A stretch of 64,000 nt of DNA from assembly GCA_035647855.1 (NCBI GenBank), contig DASRMP010000070.1, forward strand, positions 1 to 64,000, given 5' to 3'. The stretch comes from JAAZBW01 sp035647855. GTDB taxonomy: Bacteria > Actinomycetota > Actinomycetes > Actinomycetales > Actinomycetaceae. Each line of letters starts with the position of its first letter. Position 1 is the stretch's first letter. The translations under genes were made by a program, and so were the position numbers. The notes under the pieces were generated by a model that did no database searches, had not been told where the DNA came from, and worked only from the letters and a program-made list of their open reading frames with translations. Shown here in pieces: positions 38,590 through 47,405 of the stretch.

Positions 38590-39207
38590 CTGGTCGCTGG
38601 CGTCGTAGAGCGTCTGCGCGAGTGACAGCACTACTGTCTTGTAGAGCTCGGGTTTGACGTTCGCCGGGTCGAACAGCGCCAGCGCGGACAGCCCCAGATC
38701 GAGGGCCGTCAGGATGCGGAACTGGTCGGAAGGTGGGATGCGGGCGAATCTGCTGTCGGTCGGGATCGGGGACGCGTCTGCCGTGACGTCATCTGCAGGG
38801 GAGATGAGCTCGAGGAAGCTGGCCGTGAGGTGCTCGTCACGCAGCGCGTAGGGGATGAAGTCGAACAGCAGCCGCGCGTAGCTGGAGCGGTCGCCGCTCT
38901 TGGCGGTGAGTACCCAGATGTCGCACCAGGCTTCGAGCCGCTCATAGTCGTTGGTGGCACGATCGAGGATCGCATGGAAGTCCTGCGCCTCCTGCGAGAG
39001 CGTCTGCCGATAGCGGATCACCTCCAGGATCAACTCGCCCTTGTTGCGGAAGTTGGAGTAGACCGCGCCCTTGGTCAGCCCGGCCTCCAGCGCCACGTCA
39101 TCGAGGGAGGCGCCTTCGACGCCGCGTGTGGCGAAGATGCGCTCGCCCGCCTCAAGCAACAGCACCCTGTTGTGCTGCTGCTGCTCATCGCGGGTCATCC
39201 GTGCCAT
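38566..39207 (-). CDS. TetR/AcrR-family transcriptional regulator
   Basis: The product has about 213 residues. The upstream ATG at 39216 lies on a TACAAT -10 box, so the ATG at 39205-39207 (MARMTRDEQ) is the likelier start. The helix-turn-helix (FATRGVEGASLDDVALEAGL then TKGAVYSNFRNKGELI) is close to consensus. The C-terminal ligand domain ends with SALALFDPANVKPELYKTVV. It is divergent from the four ABC transporter genes with under 90 bp between them, where a palindrome overlaps the transporter promoter, so it probably represses the exporters. Confidence 0.88.
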   Translation of the reverse strand: MARMTRDEQQQHNRVLLLEAGERIFATRGVEGASLDDVALEAGLTKGAVYSNFRNKGELILEVIRYRQTLSQEAQDFHAILDRATNDYERLEAWCDIWVLTAKSGDRSSYARLLFDFIPYALRDEHLTASFLELISPADDVTADASPIPTDSRFARIPPSDQFRILTALDLGLSALALFDPANVKPELYKTVVLSLAQTLYDASDQSEDAQQS

Positions 39208-39294
39208 GAACTCCATTGTAAAACAGCCCCATCAGGCACCCTTGAGCCCCGCCGCACCATAGACGCGGATTTCAAATACTGCTAGTATCTGAGT
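39208..39294. promoter_or_regulatory. Divergent leaderless promoters with palindromic operator
   Basis: Toward the ABC genes, the -10 box TAGTAT (39283-39288) lies six bases before the ATG at 39295, and no ribosome site exists. ATACT-gct-AGTAT (39276-39288) is a palindrome on that box, a likely TetR operator. Toward tetR, TACAAT (complement of 39215-39220) lies just upstream of ATG 39207. Both transcripts look leaderless. Confidence 0.6.
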
Positions 39295-40233
39295 ATGACA
39301 AGTGCGACGCCACGCGCCGACGCGCTCTCGCTGGATCAGGTCACCAAGACCTACAAGCGAGGAGGTGCTCTGGCGAATCAAGCCATCAGCCTGACCTTCC
39401 AGCCGGGTGAGCTGATCGCGCTCATCGGGCACAACGGGGCGGGCAAGACCACGCTCCTCAGTCAGATCATCGGGACAGTGAAACCCACCTCCGGCGACAT
39501 CCGATACGGCCCATCCTCCCTTGTTGCCGCGCCGGACCTCGCGCGCCGGGTCGCGTCGATGATGCCGCAAATGTACGCGCCGCTGACGGGAGTGACGCCG
39601 CCGCAGGCGATCACGTCGATCGCCCGTCTGCGGGGTCTTTCCGCAGCGGATGCGAAGCGCGCTGCGCTCGACCTGATCGATTCACTCGACATCGGCGAGT
39701 GGAAGGACACCGGTGGCGAGAAGCTCTCCGGTGGACTGCGTCGGCTCACGTCCTACGCGATGGCCGTGGTCGCGCCGCCTCCCGTGCTCTTGGTCGACGA
39801 GCCCACCAACGACGTCGACCCGGCTCGCCGTCCGCTCATCTGGCGGCATCTGCGCCGGCTCGCCGACAACGGCCACACGGTCGTGGTCGTCACTCACAAC
39901 CTCCTCGAAGTCCAGCGCGCCGCCGACCGGTACGTGCTCCTGCAAAACGGCGCCGTTCTCGTCGACAGCACACCGAGACAATTGGCCCAACAGGCACGCA
40001 CCGCCACCCTCACTGTGTCTATACGCCCAGGCGCCGAGACCTCTTCGACACCGCCAGCCGCAGCGCATGCGGTCGACGAAGACGGACAGCTCACGCTCGA
40101 CTTGGAACCCGCGCAGATTCCGGCCGCGATCGAGTGGGTCCTCCACCTGGTCGACACAGGTGCAGCTGACAGCTACTCGCTCGCCCCGGCATCGCTCGAA
40201 ACCCTCTACGAAGGGATCACCAATGTCCGCTGA
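39295..40233 (+). CDS. ABC transporter ATP-binding protein
   Basis: The product has 312 residues. Walker A is GHNGAGKTT near residue 45, the signature is LSGGLRR near 142, Walker B is VLLVDEPTND and the switch histidine is in VVTHN. After about residue 215 there is an extra domain of some 95 residues (TLTVSIRPG, LDLEPAQIPAAIEWVLHLVD), as in drug and bacteriocin exporters of the DrrA/CcmA type. It overlaps the following permease by 11 bp, so the pair is translationally coupled and probably forms an exporter controlled by the adjacent TetR protein. Confidence 0.9.
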   Translation: MTSATPRADALSLDQVTKTYKRGGALANQAISLTFQPGELIALIGHNGAGKTTLLSQIIGTVKPTSGDIRYGPSSLVAAPDLARRVASMMPQMYAPLTGVTPPQAITSIARLRGLSAADAKRAALDLIDSLDIGEWKDTGGEKLSGGLRRLTSYAMAVVAPPPVLLVDEPTNDVDPARRPLIWRHLRRLADNGHTVVVVTHNLLEVQRAADRYVLLQNGAVLVDSTPRQLAQQARTATLTVSIRPGAETSSTPPAAAHAVDEDGQLTLDLEPAQIPAAIEWVLHLVDTGAADSYSLAPASLETLYEGITNVR

Positions 40234-41002
40234 CCTTCTCACCACACCTACACTGGCGGTGCCTCGCAGACGCGCCTGGCCGATCAGCTGGTGGGGCCTT
40301 GTCCGGTGGAGCCTTACGCGGCACAAGTACCTGCTGCCAGCGTTCACCGCCGTACAGGCTCTATTCGCCGTCGCGATCGTCTACGGCCTCGCGTTGATGA
40401 TCCCGGACGTCGACCAGGAGGCAGCCCGCTACCTCTCCTCCGGCGCGTGGACGCTCGGGATCATCGCTGTCGGCTGCGTTCTCGCTCCGCAGATCATGAG
40501 CACCTCGAAGCAGGAAGGACTGCTCGACTACCAGAAGACCCTCCCGGTGCCGCGCTCGGCGATCCTTCTCGCCGACGCCGTCGTATGGAGCCTTGCAGCG
40601 CTGCCCGGGATCGCGGTCGGAATGCTCGCCGCGTTCCTGCGCTTTGGCCTCGACATCCACATCGACCTGTTCACAGTCGCGGCGATCCTCGGCGCACAGT
40701 TCACCGCGGTCAGCATCGGATACGCCATCGCGCTCTGGCTGCCGATCGGCGCAACGTCCCTTGCGACCCAAGTCATCATGATCGGCGGTCTGTTGTTCTC
40801 ACCGATCACGTTCCCTGCCGAACGCCTCCCCGAGTGGGCCGTCACCCTCCATCAGTTCCTCCCGTTCACGCCGCTGGGCGACATCATCCGGGAATCAACC
40901 TTCCGCACCGGCGCAAGCCAGGTGTTGAACATCATCGTCGTTGTCGTATGGGCAGGGGCGGCATATCTGGCCGCGTATCTCGCGCTGCGAAAGAGGAAGT
41001 AG
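40223..41002 (+). CDS. ABC-2-type permease
   Basis: The product has 259 residues. About six membrane helices are visible, starting after a basic N-terminus with TAVQALFAVAIVYGLALMI. The SKQEGLLDYQKTLPVPR loop between helices 2 and 3 is characteristic of the ABC-2 family coupling region. The conserved FLPFTPLGDIIRE segment lies near the C-terminus, followed by a last helix ending LALRKRK. It pairs with the preceding ATPase (11-bp overlap). Substrate unknown; a peptide or hydrophobic drug is plausible from family and context. Confidence 0.88.
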   Translation: MSADLLTTPTLAVPRRRAWPISWWGLVRWSLTRHKYLLPAFTAVQALFAVAIVYGLALMIPDVDQEAARYLSSGAWTLGIIAVGCVLAPQIMSTSKQEGLLDYQKTLPVPRSAILLADAVVWSLAALPGIAVGMLAAFLRFGLDIHIDLFTVAAILGAQFTAVSIGYAIALWLPIGATSLATQVIMIGGLLFSPITFPAERLPEWAVTLHQFLPFTPLGDIIRESTFRTGASQVLNIIVVVVWAGAAYLAAYLALRKRK

Positions 41003-41004
41003 CG

Positions 41005-41739
41005 ATGGCGACAGCGCAACCGGCCCTCCACATCAGCCGACTCACCAAGACCATCGCCGGTCGGGAGATCCTCACCTCCTGCGACCTCGCGGTCGCGTCG
41101 GGTGAGATCTGCGCGATCATCGGACCCAACGGTGCCGGGAAGACAACCCTGTTCAAGACCATCGTCGGCCTGGCTTTCCCCAGGTCGGGCACGATCACGA
41201 TCCTCGGGCACACGCTCTCGGACGCCACTCGCGACGGACTGCTCTCGCGGATTGGTGCGACCATCGAAGCGCCCGAGTTCCACCCCGCCGCCACCGCGCG
41301 CACCGCCCTCGGGCTGCACTTCGATCTTCTCGGGATCACCTCTCCCACAACCGTGGACGAGCTTCTCGACAGGGTCGGTCTCACCGGCGCCGCCGATACG
41401 CCCGTCGCGTCGTTCTCCCTGGGCATGAAGCAACGCCTCGCCCTGGCGCGCGCCATTGGGCACCGCCCCGAGCTTGTCGTGCTCGACGAACCGGCCAATG
41501 GCCTGGACCTGACAGGCGTCGCCGACCTTCGCGAACTGCTGGCTTCTCTCGCGCAGCAGGGCACCACCATCGTGATCGCCAGCCACATCCTCACCGAGCT
41601 CGAACGCACGGCCCACACCGTGGCCGTCCTCACCGCCGGCCGGCTCGGCCGGAAGCAGGACATCCGAACCGTCCTGGACGGCACCGACGGCGGGCTTGAA
41701 GCTTTCTACCGAGACTCCGTGACAGGAGAGTCCCGATGA
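41005..41739 (+). CDS. ABC transporter ATP-binding protein, BcrA/LanF type
   Basis: The product has 244 residues and starts 2 bp after the preceding permease stop. Walker A is GPNGAGKTT near 41, the signature is FSLGMKQRL near 137 and Walker B is LVVLDEPANGLD near 157. The signature variant SLGMKQR together with EPANGLD is typical of lantibiotic-immunity and bacitracin-type transporters (LanF, BcrA). The stop overlaps the next ATG (ATGA). In a RiPP-like setting this would be a self-immunity exporter, which is inference. Confidence 0.9.
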   Translation: MATAQPALHISRLTKTIAGREILTSCDLAVASGEICAIIGPNGAGKTTLFKTIVGLAFPRSGTITILGHTLSDATRDGLLSRIGATIEAPEFHPAATARTALGLHFDLLGITSPTTVDELLDRVGLTGAADTPVASFSLGMKQRLALARAIGHRPELVVLDEPANGLDLTGVADLRELLASLAQQGTTIVIASHILTELERTAHTVAVLTAGRLGRKQDIRTVLDGTDGGLEAFYRDSVTGESR

Positions 41740-42434
41740 CGCGATTCCTGCGACTCGAAATCAACCGATACCGCCACACCGCGCTGTTTGTCGCCTTGAC
41801 GGCCGCGGGAACGCTCCTGGCCGCACTCTACTTCTTCGCCGGGGTCGGACGATTCGACGACAGCCCCGACAGCGACATGCTCCGCAGTTACGATGCCGTC
41901 GTCCCACTCGCGCTGACCGTCGCACTGTGTGTGCTCGTCGTCTACGGAGCCGTCATCTACGCCCGCCGCATCGTCGCCGACTACATCGGGAACCGCCGGA
42001 TCGTCCTTTACAGCTACCCCGGCGGACGCGACCCGCTCTTCCAAGCCAAGAACATCGCCTACGCTCTCGTCATCGGCACGGCGAGTCTCGTCGGATACGG
42101 CGCCGCCGTCAGCGTGTTCCTCCTCACAGAGTCCTTCACACCCATCGTCGACGGCGTCCACGATGGCGCGCTTTGGCTGACCGCGCTGCTCTCGACGAGC
42201 TGCGTCGTACTCCTCACTGTCAGCGTCACCGCCATCGCAGGCGCGATCGGAATCTGGCGGCGCTCCATGATCGCTACCCTCGTCGCGGCGATCATCCTCA
42301 TCGCACTCCTCGGCAACGCCGTCGCCGTCTCCCTCAACGGCACCCCCTGGCTCGTCACCGGCGTAAGCCTCGCGATCGCTGTCGTCATGCTAAGCATTCA
42401 GACACGCAGAATCCGCGTCGACGAAGTTCTCTGA
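41736..42434 (+). CDS. Lantibiotic-immunity-type ABC permease
   Basis: The product has 232 residues with six predicted membrane helices: for example LFVALTAAGTLLAALYFFAG, LALTVALCVLVVYGAVIYA and MIATLVAAIILIALLGNAVA. The start overlaps the stop of the ATPase by 4 bp. The RRIVADYIGNRRIVLYSYPG loop after helix 2 is the coupling segment seen in BcrB/LanE-like permeases. It ends the four-gene transporter run; no terminator hairpin is evident after it. Confidence 0.85.
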   Translation: MTRFLRLEINRYRHTALFVALTAAGTLLAALYFFAGVGRFDDSPDSDMLRSYDAVVPLALTVALCVLVVYGAVIYARRIVADYIGNRRIVLYSYPGGRDPLFQAKNIAYALVIGTASLVGYGAAVSVFLLTESFTPIVDGVHDGALWLTALLSTSCVVLLTVSVTAIAGAIGIWRRSMIATLVAAIILIALLGNAVAVSLNGTPWLVTGVSLAIAVVMLSIQTRRIRVDEVL

Positions 42435-42605
42435 TTCGAACATGACTGCAGAAGAGTGCGATGGGCGGAACGTTCGAAGCGCGCCGCCCGCCGAACCCGG
42501 AGCCATCTCGTCAGCACGCCCTGGGCATAGCGCCGACAAGCCCCGCCATGTGGTACCCATGAGGAAGCGTGGTGAAGCTCGCCTTCCCGCCGTCGTGGGC
42601 TCCGC
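42435..42605. other. Gene-free scar downstream of the transporters
   Basis: I find no supported gene here. A 65-codon plus-strand frame at 42442 has no ribosome site and no family features. TTCGAAC occurs at both ends of a 40-bp interval (42436 and 42472). Confidence 0.4.
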
Positions 42606-43125
42606 TCAACGCGTCTTTGCCCACACCGTGCCCCGGTGAACCCGGAAACGACGCGCCAGTCCATTCACGCTCATGCCCTCCGCACGGGCTGTTCTCATAG
42701 CGTCCACTTCCTCATCCGTGAGGCGTGTTCGAGGTCGTTTCTTTGGTTACGCCGACGCCGCGATCAACGGGTCATCGGCCCCGTCTTCGGACTCGGCATC
42801 CTCGCGGATACCTTGATTCCACGCGGAAACAAGCCTCTCCACCCGCGGTCGCCTGTTCCCGCAGCGTTCCATTGCATCCACCCACGCATAAGGCTCGAAC
42901 CCTCGCCAACGTCAATGTTGGCGGAGGTTCGGGCCTTGTCGGCATCTGCGGCCCAGGTCAGCGCGTTGGCGTTGACCTGCGGGTCGAGCAGCATTTCGAA
43001 GGGCCGGTTGTGCTCGACGCGCAGCTCGTTGTCCTCGTCGATGTAGACCTTGGTGAAGAACGCCTGGTTGCAGAGCCGCCGGTTCGTGTTGTCGCAGCGG
43101 GCGTAGATGTCTGCGCAGTTGGAAC
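42606..43125 (-). pseudogene. Degraded serine recombinase C-terminal region (right relic)
   Basis: Reading right to left: NCADIYARCDNTNRRLC, QAFFTKVYIDEDNELR and RPFEMLLDPQVNANAL in one frame down to about 42900. After a frameshift come FEPYAWVDAMERCGNRR and DDPLIAASA, ending in TAA near 42749. In the same frame after that stop lies a helix-turn-helix tail, RLTDEEVDAMRTARAEG then LARRFRVHRGTV, ending in TGA at 42606. This is the order found in the last quarter of large actinobacterial serine recombinases. The resolvase catalytic domain is absent. With a frameshift and an internal stop it cannot make an active enzyme. Confidence 0.7.
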
Positions 43126-43137
43126 GGGAAGAGCGTG

Positions 43138-43270
43138 GGTCTGAACAGCAGGCCCGAACAGATCCGCCGGGTTGCCGACGAGTCGTTGCGCGGCCTCCAG
43201 GCGGATCTGGTCCGACTCCGGCGTCGCCCCGATGTCGTACGCTTTGTGAACTCCCGCCACCCCGGGCAGC
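43138..43270 (-). pseudogene. Unidentified coding remnant
   Basis: About 44 codons with coding-like composition read HKAYDIGATPESDQIRLEAA and then QRLVGNPADLFGP. There is no start, no stop in frame at the natural end, and the recombinase relic begins immediately beyond it in another frame. I do not recognise the family. It lies between the recombinase relic and the small lipoprotein gene. Confidence 0.4.
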
Positions 43271-43306
43271 GAGCGGTCGCTGCGGATTGATCCGCTCGGC
43301 GCGCCG

Positions 43307-43633
43307 TCAGCGGTCGCAGGCAGGCTCGCCCGCGACGTCCAGGATGCGCCAGGCGTCGTAGGAGAAGAGCTCACGATCAGCGAAGACGACGATCTCATCG
43401 CCCACCGAGATGTGCTGCGACGTATGGTCGCCGCAGACGGCCCACGTGTCGACCCACATGTTGCCCTCGCCGACGTCCATGCGGAGGTTGTCCCGCCCGA
43501 CCGACGTCACCGTGCCGACGAATCCTCCGTCCTCATTCCGCGGAAACTTCGCTCCGCCCGCGCATCCGGCAAGAGCCAGACCAGCGGTGGCGACGGCGGC
43601 GATCCTCAGTGTCGACTTCCAACTCGTACGCAT
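43307..43633 (-). CDS. Small lipoprotein of unknown function
   Basis: The product has 108 residues. The signal sequence RIAAVATAGLALAGC ends in the lipobox LAGC, giving a mature lipid-anchored protein of about 85 residues. The mature part is beta-rich (FVGTVTSVGRDNLRMDVGEG, WVDTWAVCGDHTS, VGDEIVVFADRELF), suggesting a small OB- or SH3-like barrel. Two further cysteines (WAVCGD and EPAC) could form a disulphide. It is divergent from the DUF308 gene. Confidence 0.7.
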   Translation of the reverse strand: MRTSWKSTLRIAAVATAGLALAGCAGGAKFPRNEDGGFVGTVTSVGRDNLRMDVGEGNMWVDTWAVCGDHTSQHISVGDEIVVFADRELFSYDAWRILDVAGEPACDR

Positions 43634-43764
43634 GGCCCTACCCCCTCGTCGTGGACGTGGTGTCCGGTAGCCTAGGGCCGTCAGGGCTTGGAGTTCCAGC
43701 GATACGCATTGATGGTGTACATCCGAGAGTCCCGAGCTTGGTAACTCCTGGAGAGGACGTCACG

Positions 43765-44313
43765 ATGCCCCCATCTTCCGAAACCGAGAAGTCCGGGCTG
43801 AACGCCACTCGCAATGCGCTTCTGTTCGGCGGGATAGTCTCCGCGGTCACCGGCGTGCTGATTCTCGTCTGGCCCGCCAAGACCGCAATGATCGTGGCGC
43901 TCATCCTCGCGATCTACGCCATCACAGTGGGGCTCACATATGCGGCATTCGGTGCCTTCTCGCCGGGGAGAGGAGGGTGGTCTCGCCTCGGGCATGTCCT
44001 CCTCGGCATCGTATTCGTGATAGTCGGTGTTGCCGCGCTGCTCAATCTCGGTGCGACCACTACCTGGCTCGCCCTGCTTCTTGCATTCATGATTGGAATC
44101 ACCTGGATCGTGGAGGGCGTCGTCGCGCTCTCGACCCTCGGCTTTGCGAGATCCAAGGGCTGGACGATCCTCTTCGCGGTTCTCAGCATTATCGCTGGCG
44201 CCGTGCTGCTGTTCTCACCGATGTACGTCACGGTGCTGTGGTGGGTGTTCGGCATCTCGCTCGTCGTTCTCGGAATCCTGCAGGCGATACGTTCTTTCAG
44301 CTTCGGCAGGTAG
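43765..44313 (+). CDS. HdeD/DUF308-family membrane protein
   Basis: The product has 182 residues. The ATG at 43765 has GGAGAGGA about nine bases upstream; a longer frame is open but lacks a site. Six membrane helices in three similar pairs make up nearly the whole protein, with the family spacing G-x-L-x-L-x-WP in the first pair (VTGVLILVWPAKTAMIV) and EG-V in the third (GITWIVEGVVALSTLG). HdeD-like proteins are linked to acid stress in enterobacteria; the actinobacterial role is unknown. Confidence 0.85.
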   Translation: MPPSSETEKSGLNATRNALLFGGIVSAVTGVLILVWPAKTAMIVALILAIYAITVGLTYAAFGAFSPGRGGWSRLGHVLLGIVFVIVGVAALLNLGATTTWLALLLAFMIGITWIVEGVVALSTLGFARSKGWTILFAVLSIIAGAVLLFSPMYVTVLWWVFGISLVVLGILQAIRSFSFGR

Positions 44314-44319
44314 CAGTAC

Positions 44320-44835
44320 GTCTGCGGAACAGGGTTCGCGCTCCCCGCGCCGCCGAGGGCGTGCATCCCCCTGAGCGGCCGGATGAAGTCCCGAATGCCT
44401 GCGAGCAGGACTTCCGGTTCCTCGAGCGCGGCGAAGTGTCCGCCCCTGTCGGGGACGTCGGTCCAGCGCACGATGTTGTTGGACTTCTCTGCCAGGTACC
44501 GCAGGCCGATGTCGTGGGCGAACTGGATCGCGGCGGTCGGAACACCCGAACTCCCGGGTTCGCCCCAACCCTCGTCCTGTGCGTATCCGACGAATGCGGC
44601 AGAACCGGCGCTGGCGGTCAACCAGTGGAGCGTCACGTTGGCGAGAACGAACTCGGCACCCAGCACGTCCTCTGCCGAAGCCTCGGCAGGATGGCTCCAG
44701 GCCTGAAGCTTGTCCAGGACCCAGGCCAGGGTGGAGACCGGACTGTCCGCGGTCATCGCGCCCACGAGGCCCGGCCTGGTGGACTGAATGGCGACGTAAC
44801 CAAACTCGTTCTGTGTCAGCGTCCGGCGTCAAATG
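44320..44835 (-). pseudogene. Epoxide hydrolase (alpha/beta hydrolase) C-terminal fragment
   Basis: About 170 codons read QNEFGYVAIQSTRPGLVG, TADSPVSTLAWVLDKLQ and later VPDRGGHFAALEEPEVLL then IRDFIRPL. These match the C-terminal third of EHN-type epoxide hydrolases, including the last catalytic histidine in GGHFA. The N-terminal cap and nucleophile Asp are missing: the frame enters abruptly at about 44835, beside the stop of the ABC permease. The 3' end runs antisense into the DUF308 gene. Both ends look truncated, so it is a relic. Confidence 0.7.
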
Positions 44836-44859
44836 GTTGACCCTCCCGGGCGGGCCCGG

Positions 44860-46350
44860 TCAGCCGGCGTCATCACGTCTGATCCGAGACCTGGCCCGCC
44901 TGTGGATCGCACTCGCGATCCCCACCAGTACCGCTCCAAGCGTCAGGAAACCGACCACGGCAAGCCACTGCTGCTCTGGTGGCAGGTGCAAGGCGAGGAA
45001 CCAACTGGTGACATCGCTCCCGGCGAGCAGGTGGCCACCGGCCACGAGGCCCTGCGGGACGATCGCGAGGATCGCCATCACGTACAGCGCCCAGAACGCC
45101 AGCGCCTCGTGCCCACGCATCGCCTCGAATCCGGCGCCGAGAGTACCCGACGACGTCTGTCCAGGCTCGTTCGACGCCTCGGTTCCGGCGGGAACAGCCC
45201 GGACCGGACCGGAGCGCATCCGGTGGAGCAGGTCCGGGCCGTGCGAGGTGAGTCTGCGGGCGGCAGCGGCTCCCGACAGGAGCGGGGACAGGATCGCGGT
45301 GAGGGCACCTGCCGCGACTCCACCCCACAGCAGCCACGGGTTACCGGTGAGCTGACCTGCGAGCAGGAGCCCGATGGTGGGCGCCATCAGCAGCAGGCTC
45401 AGGAACAGCGTGGCGAAGGCTGGTCCGGTCTCGTCGCTCTGATCTGCCGGGGAGTGCCGCGCCTGTCGCCGATCGCGGCTCGGTGCGAGCGCATAGAACG
45501 ACATCACGACGACGAGTCCCGCCCCTGCCCCCACACTCGCCAGGAAGGCCCCGAGGGCCCACGGCACCAAGGCAGGGTCGGGGTGGAGCAGGAGGCCGAG
45601 AATCGTGAGCAGGGCACCCATGCCACCGAAGACGATCAGCCACGCCAGTTGCCGTCCGCGTACGTCCTGGCGTTCCGAACCCGGAACTGCCAGCGTCATC
45701 CACAGGGCGGTTCCGTCTGTGCCGTAGAGATTGCTGCTCGTGGCCGTGCCCAACAGCACGGCGGCGACGCCGAGGAACGGCAGGAGTCCGCCGAAGTCAA
45801 GGATGAGCGGCAGTGCACAGGTACCGACGGCGTAGGCGAGCGCCAGGGTGACGTCCTGCAGCCGCAGCGGGTCCCGATACCAACCGAGGAGCTCCTTGTG
45901 GGTCGCTCCCGGATGGATCGGCTGCCGCCTGGCCGGGGCGCGCACCGTGCTGGACCGCACGCGTGCGGTGGTGACCACCCGGGTCCAGAGCAGGTAGAGA
46001 AGACCGCAGAGCAGCACCAGCCCGGTGACGGCCGCGGTCAACGTTGCCCATTCGCTGTCTCCAGCCGCCGTGACGGCCACAAGGCCAGCTGTGCTGTGCG
46101 ATGACGATGATGGCGGCGGTCACGATCGAGCTTATGACCGATCCGAGCCGGGATCCCGAGACGGCGCCGAACCAGATCGCGGCCAATCGCCCGACCAGCA
46201 CCAGCATCGAGACGCTGAGGATCGTGCACAGGATTGCGACGATGACGGCCGCGGAGCCGAGCGGGGCCGCGATCGCGATGAGTACGGCGAAGGCAACCAG
46301 CGCCACCATTGCAGGCGAACGATCACACCAACCATGACAACTCCCGTGGG
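44860..46350 (-). pseudogene. ABC exporter permease, frameshifted
   Basis: The C-terminal 400 codons (44860-46080) are open and contain many membrane helices (LTAAVTGLVLLCGLLYLLW, LLPFLGVAAVLLG). The N-terminal part lies in another frame (MVALVAFAVLIAIAAPL and IVTAAIIVIAQHS, 46309 to about 46095). The join needs a single-base shift near 46090, between AQHS and AGLVAVTAAGDS. The first few codons (MVGVIVRLQ) are in yet another frame at about 46335, so a small N-terminal deletion is likely. It pairs with the ATPase upstream on the same strand. Decay or assembly indels are both possible. Confidence 0.65.
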
Positions 46351-47114
46351 ACGAGGCTCTCCGCGCTGCCGGCCGCGTGGACAAAGGCCTCTTCGAGGCT
46401 TCCGCGGCAATGGATTTCTGATATGGCTTCGCTCAGGACGATCCGACCGCTCGCCATGATCGCCACGCTGTCGCATATTTGCTCGACCAAGAGCATCGTG
46501 TGGCTCGACATGATGATCGACCCACCTGAGGTGATGAACTGTTCGAGGATCTGGCGGATCACGATGGCCGACAGCGGGTCGATCGCCTCGAAGGGCTCGT
46601 CCGGCACCAGCAATCGGGGCCGGTGGATGAGAGCCACGGCGAGCCCGATCTTTTTTGCGTATACCGGTGGAGTAGTCGAGCACCATGGTCCGTTCCGCGG
46701 ACCCGTCCAACTCGAGCACGCTGAGCAACTCCTCGGCGCGGGCATCCACCACTGCCGGCTCCATGCCGTGCAGTCGGCCCCAGTAACCAAGCAATTCTCG
46801 GCCGGACAGGTGCTCCGGAAGTGCCAGGTTGTCCGGCAGCACCCCATAAGGCGGCGGGCCTGATTCGGGGCCTCCCAGACATCGTGGCCGAAGACGGCCG
46901 AGACGCCTGCGTCCGGCCGGTCGAAATCGACAGCGCAACCGATGAGAGTGGACTTCCCTGCGCCGTTGGGTCCGAGCAGGCCCGTGAACGAGCCTGCATC
47001 GACCGTCAGGTCGACGTCGTCGACGGCGACCTTCTCGCCGAAGATTCGGCGTAGCCGTCGGATGGTCAGAGCGGAATCCTGATCGGACGGATTCATGACA
47101 TGTGGTGCGGGCAT
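46323..47114 (-). pseudogene. ABC transporter ATP-binding protein with two compensating frameshifts
   Basis: The start (MPAPHVMNPSDQDSALTIRRL) and Walker A (GPNGAGKSTLIGC) are in one frame. From about 46850 to 46655 the homologous reading (YGVLPDNLALPEHLSGREL, MVLDYSTGIRKK) is in the next frame. The original frame then resumes with IGLAVALIHRPRLL, DEPFEAIDPLSA and SSHTMLLVEQI. The second shift falls at a run of six T (46651-46656) next to the STGIRKK signature. As written, the protein would be scrambled over about 65 residues including the signature motif. The gene overlaps the damaged permease. Confidence 0.7.
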
Positions 47115-47173
47115 GTCATCCATGGTTCGGGTTGTGGAGACCGAGCACATCGGACGACCAGCCGGACGGATGC

Positions 47174-47365
47174 TCAACCGATCGGCTGATATTCCACCCG
47201 TTTCCAGGTGCGGATCCACTGGCGGACGGCGTCCACAAGGGCTCGGTCGAAGTAGGCGTGATCTGCTCGAACCCATGACTGGGCGAGGACGTCATGATCG
47301 GCGGGGTCCAGAACGGTGAAGGTGAACTCCGAGACGCCTCGCAGGGGTGAGAGCGCCTCACCGGA
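47174..47365 (-). pseudogene. Short unidentified coding remnant
   Basis: About 60 codons read VSEFTFTVLDPADHDVLAQS, WVRADHAYFDRALVD and AVRQWIRTWKRVEYQPIG, then a TGA at 47174. The composition looks coding and the end is clean, but no start codon is visible between it and the DUF222 stop at 47406. It may be a 5'-truncated gene. I cannot assign a family. Confidence 0.4.
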
Positions 47366-47405
47366 TCCGGGCCTGATCGTTCGGATCCGGGAGCGGCATG
47401 TTTGA

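Noticed and set aside
42442..42639. 65-codon plus-strand frame just after the ABC genes as a candidate precursor peptide
   Set aside because: There is no ribosome site, no leader/core pattern, and the frame runs into the antisense of the recombinase helix-turn-helix tail.
44833..46104. 423-codon plus-strand frame over the broken ABC permease
   Set aside because: Antisense composition (Gln/Arg/Gly-rich) with no motifs; the minus-strand reading shows clear membrane helices.
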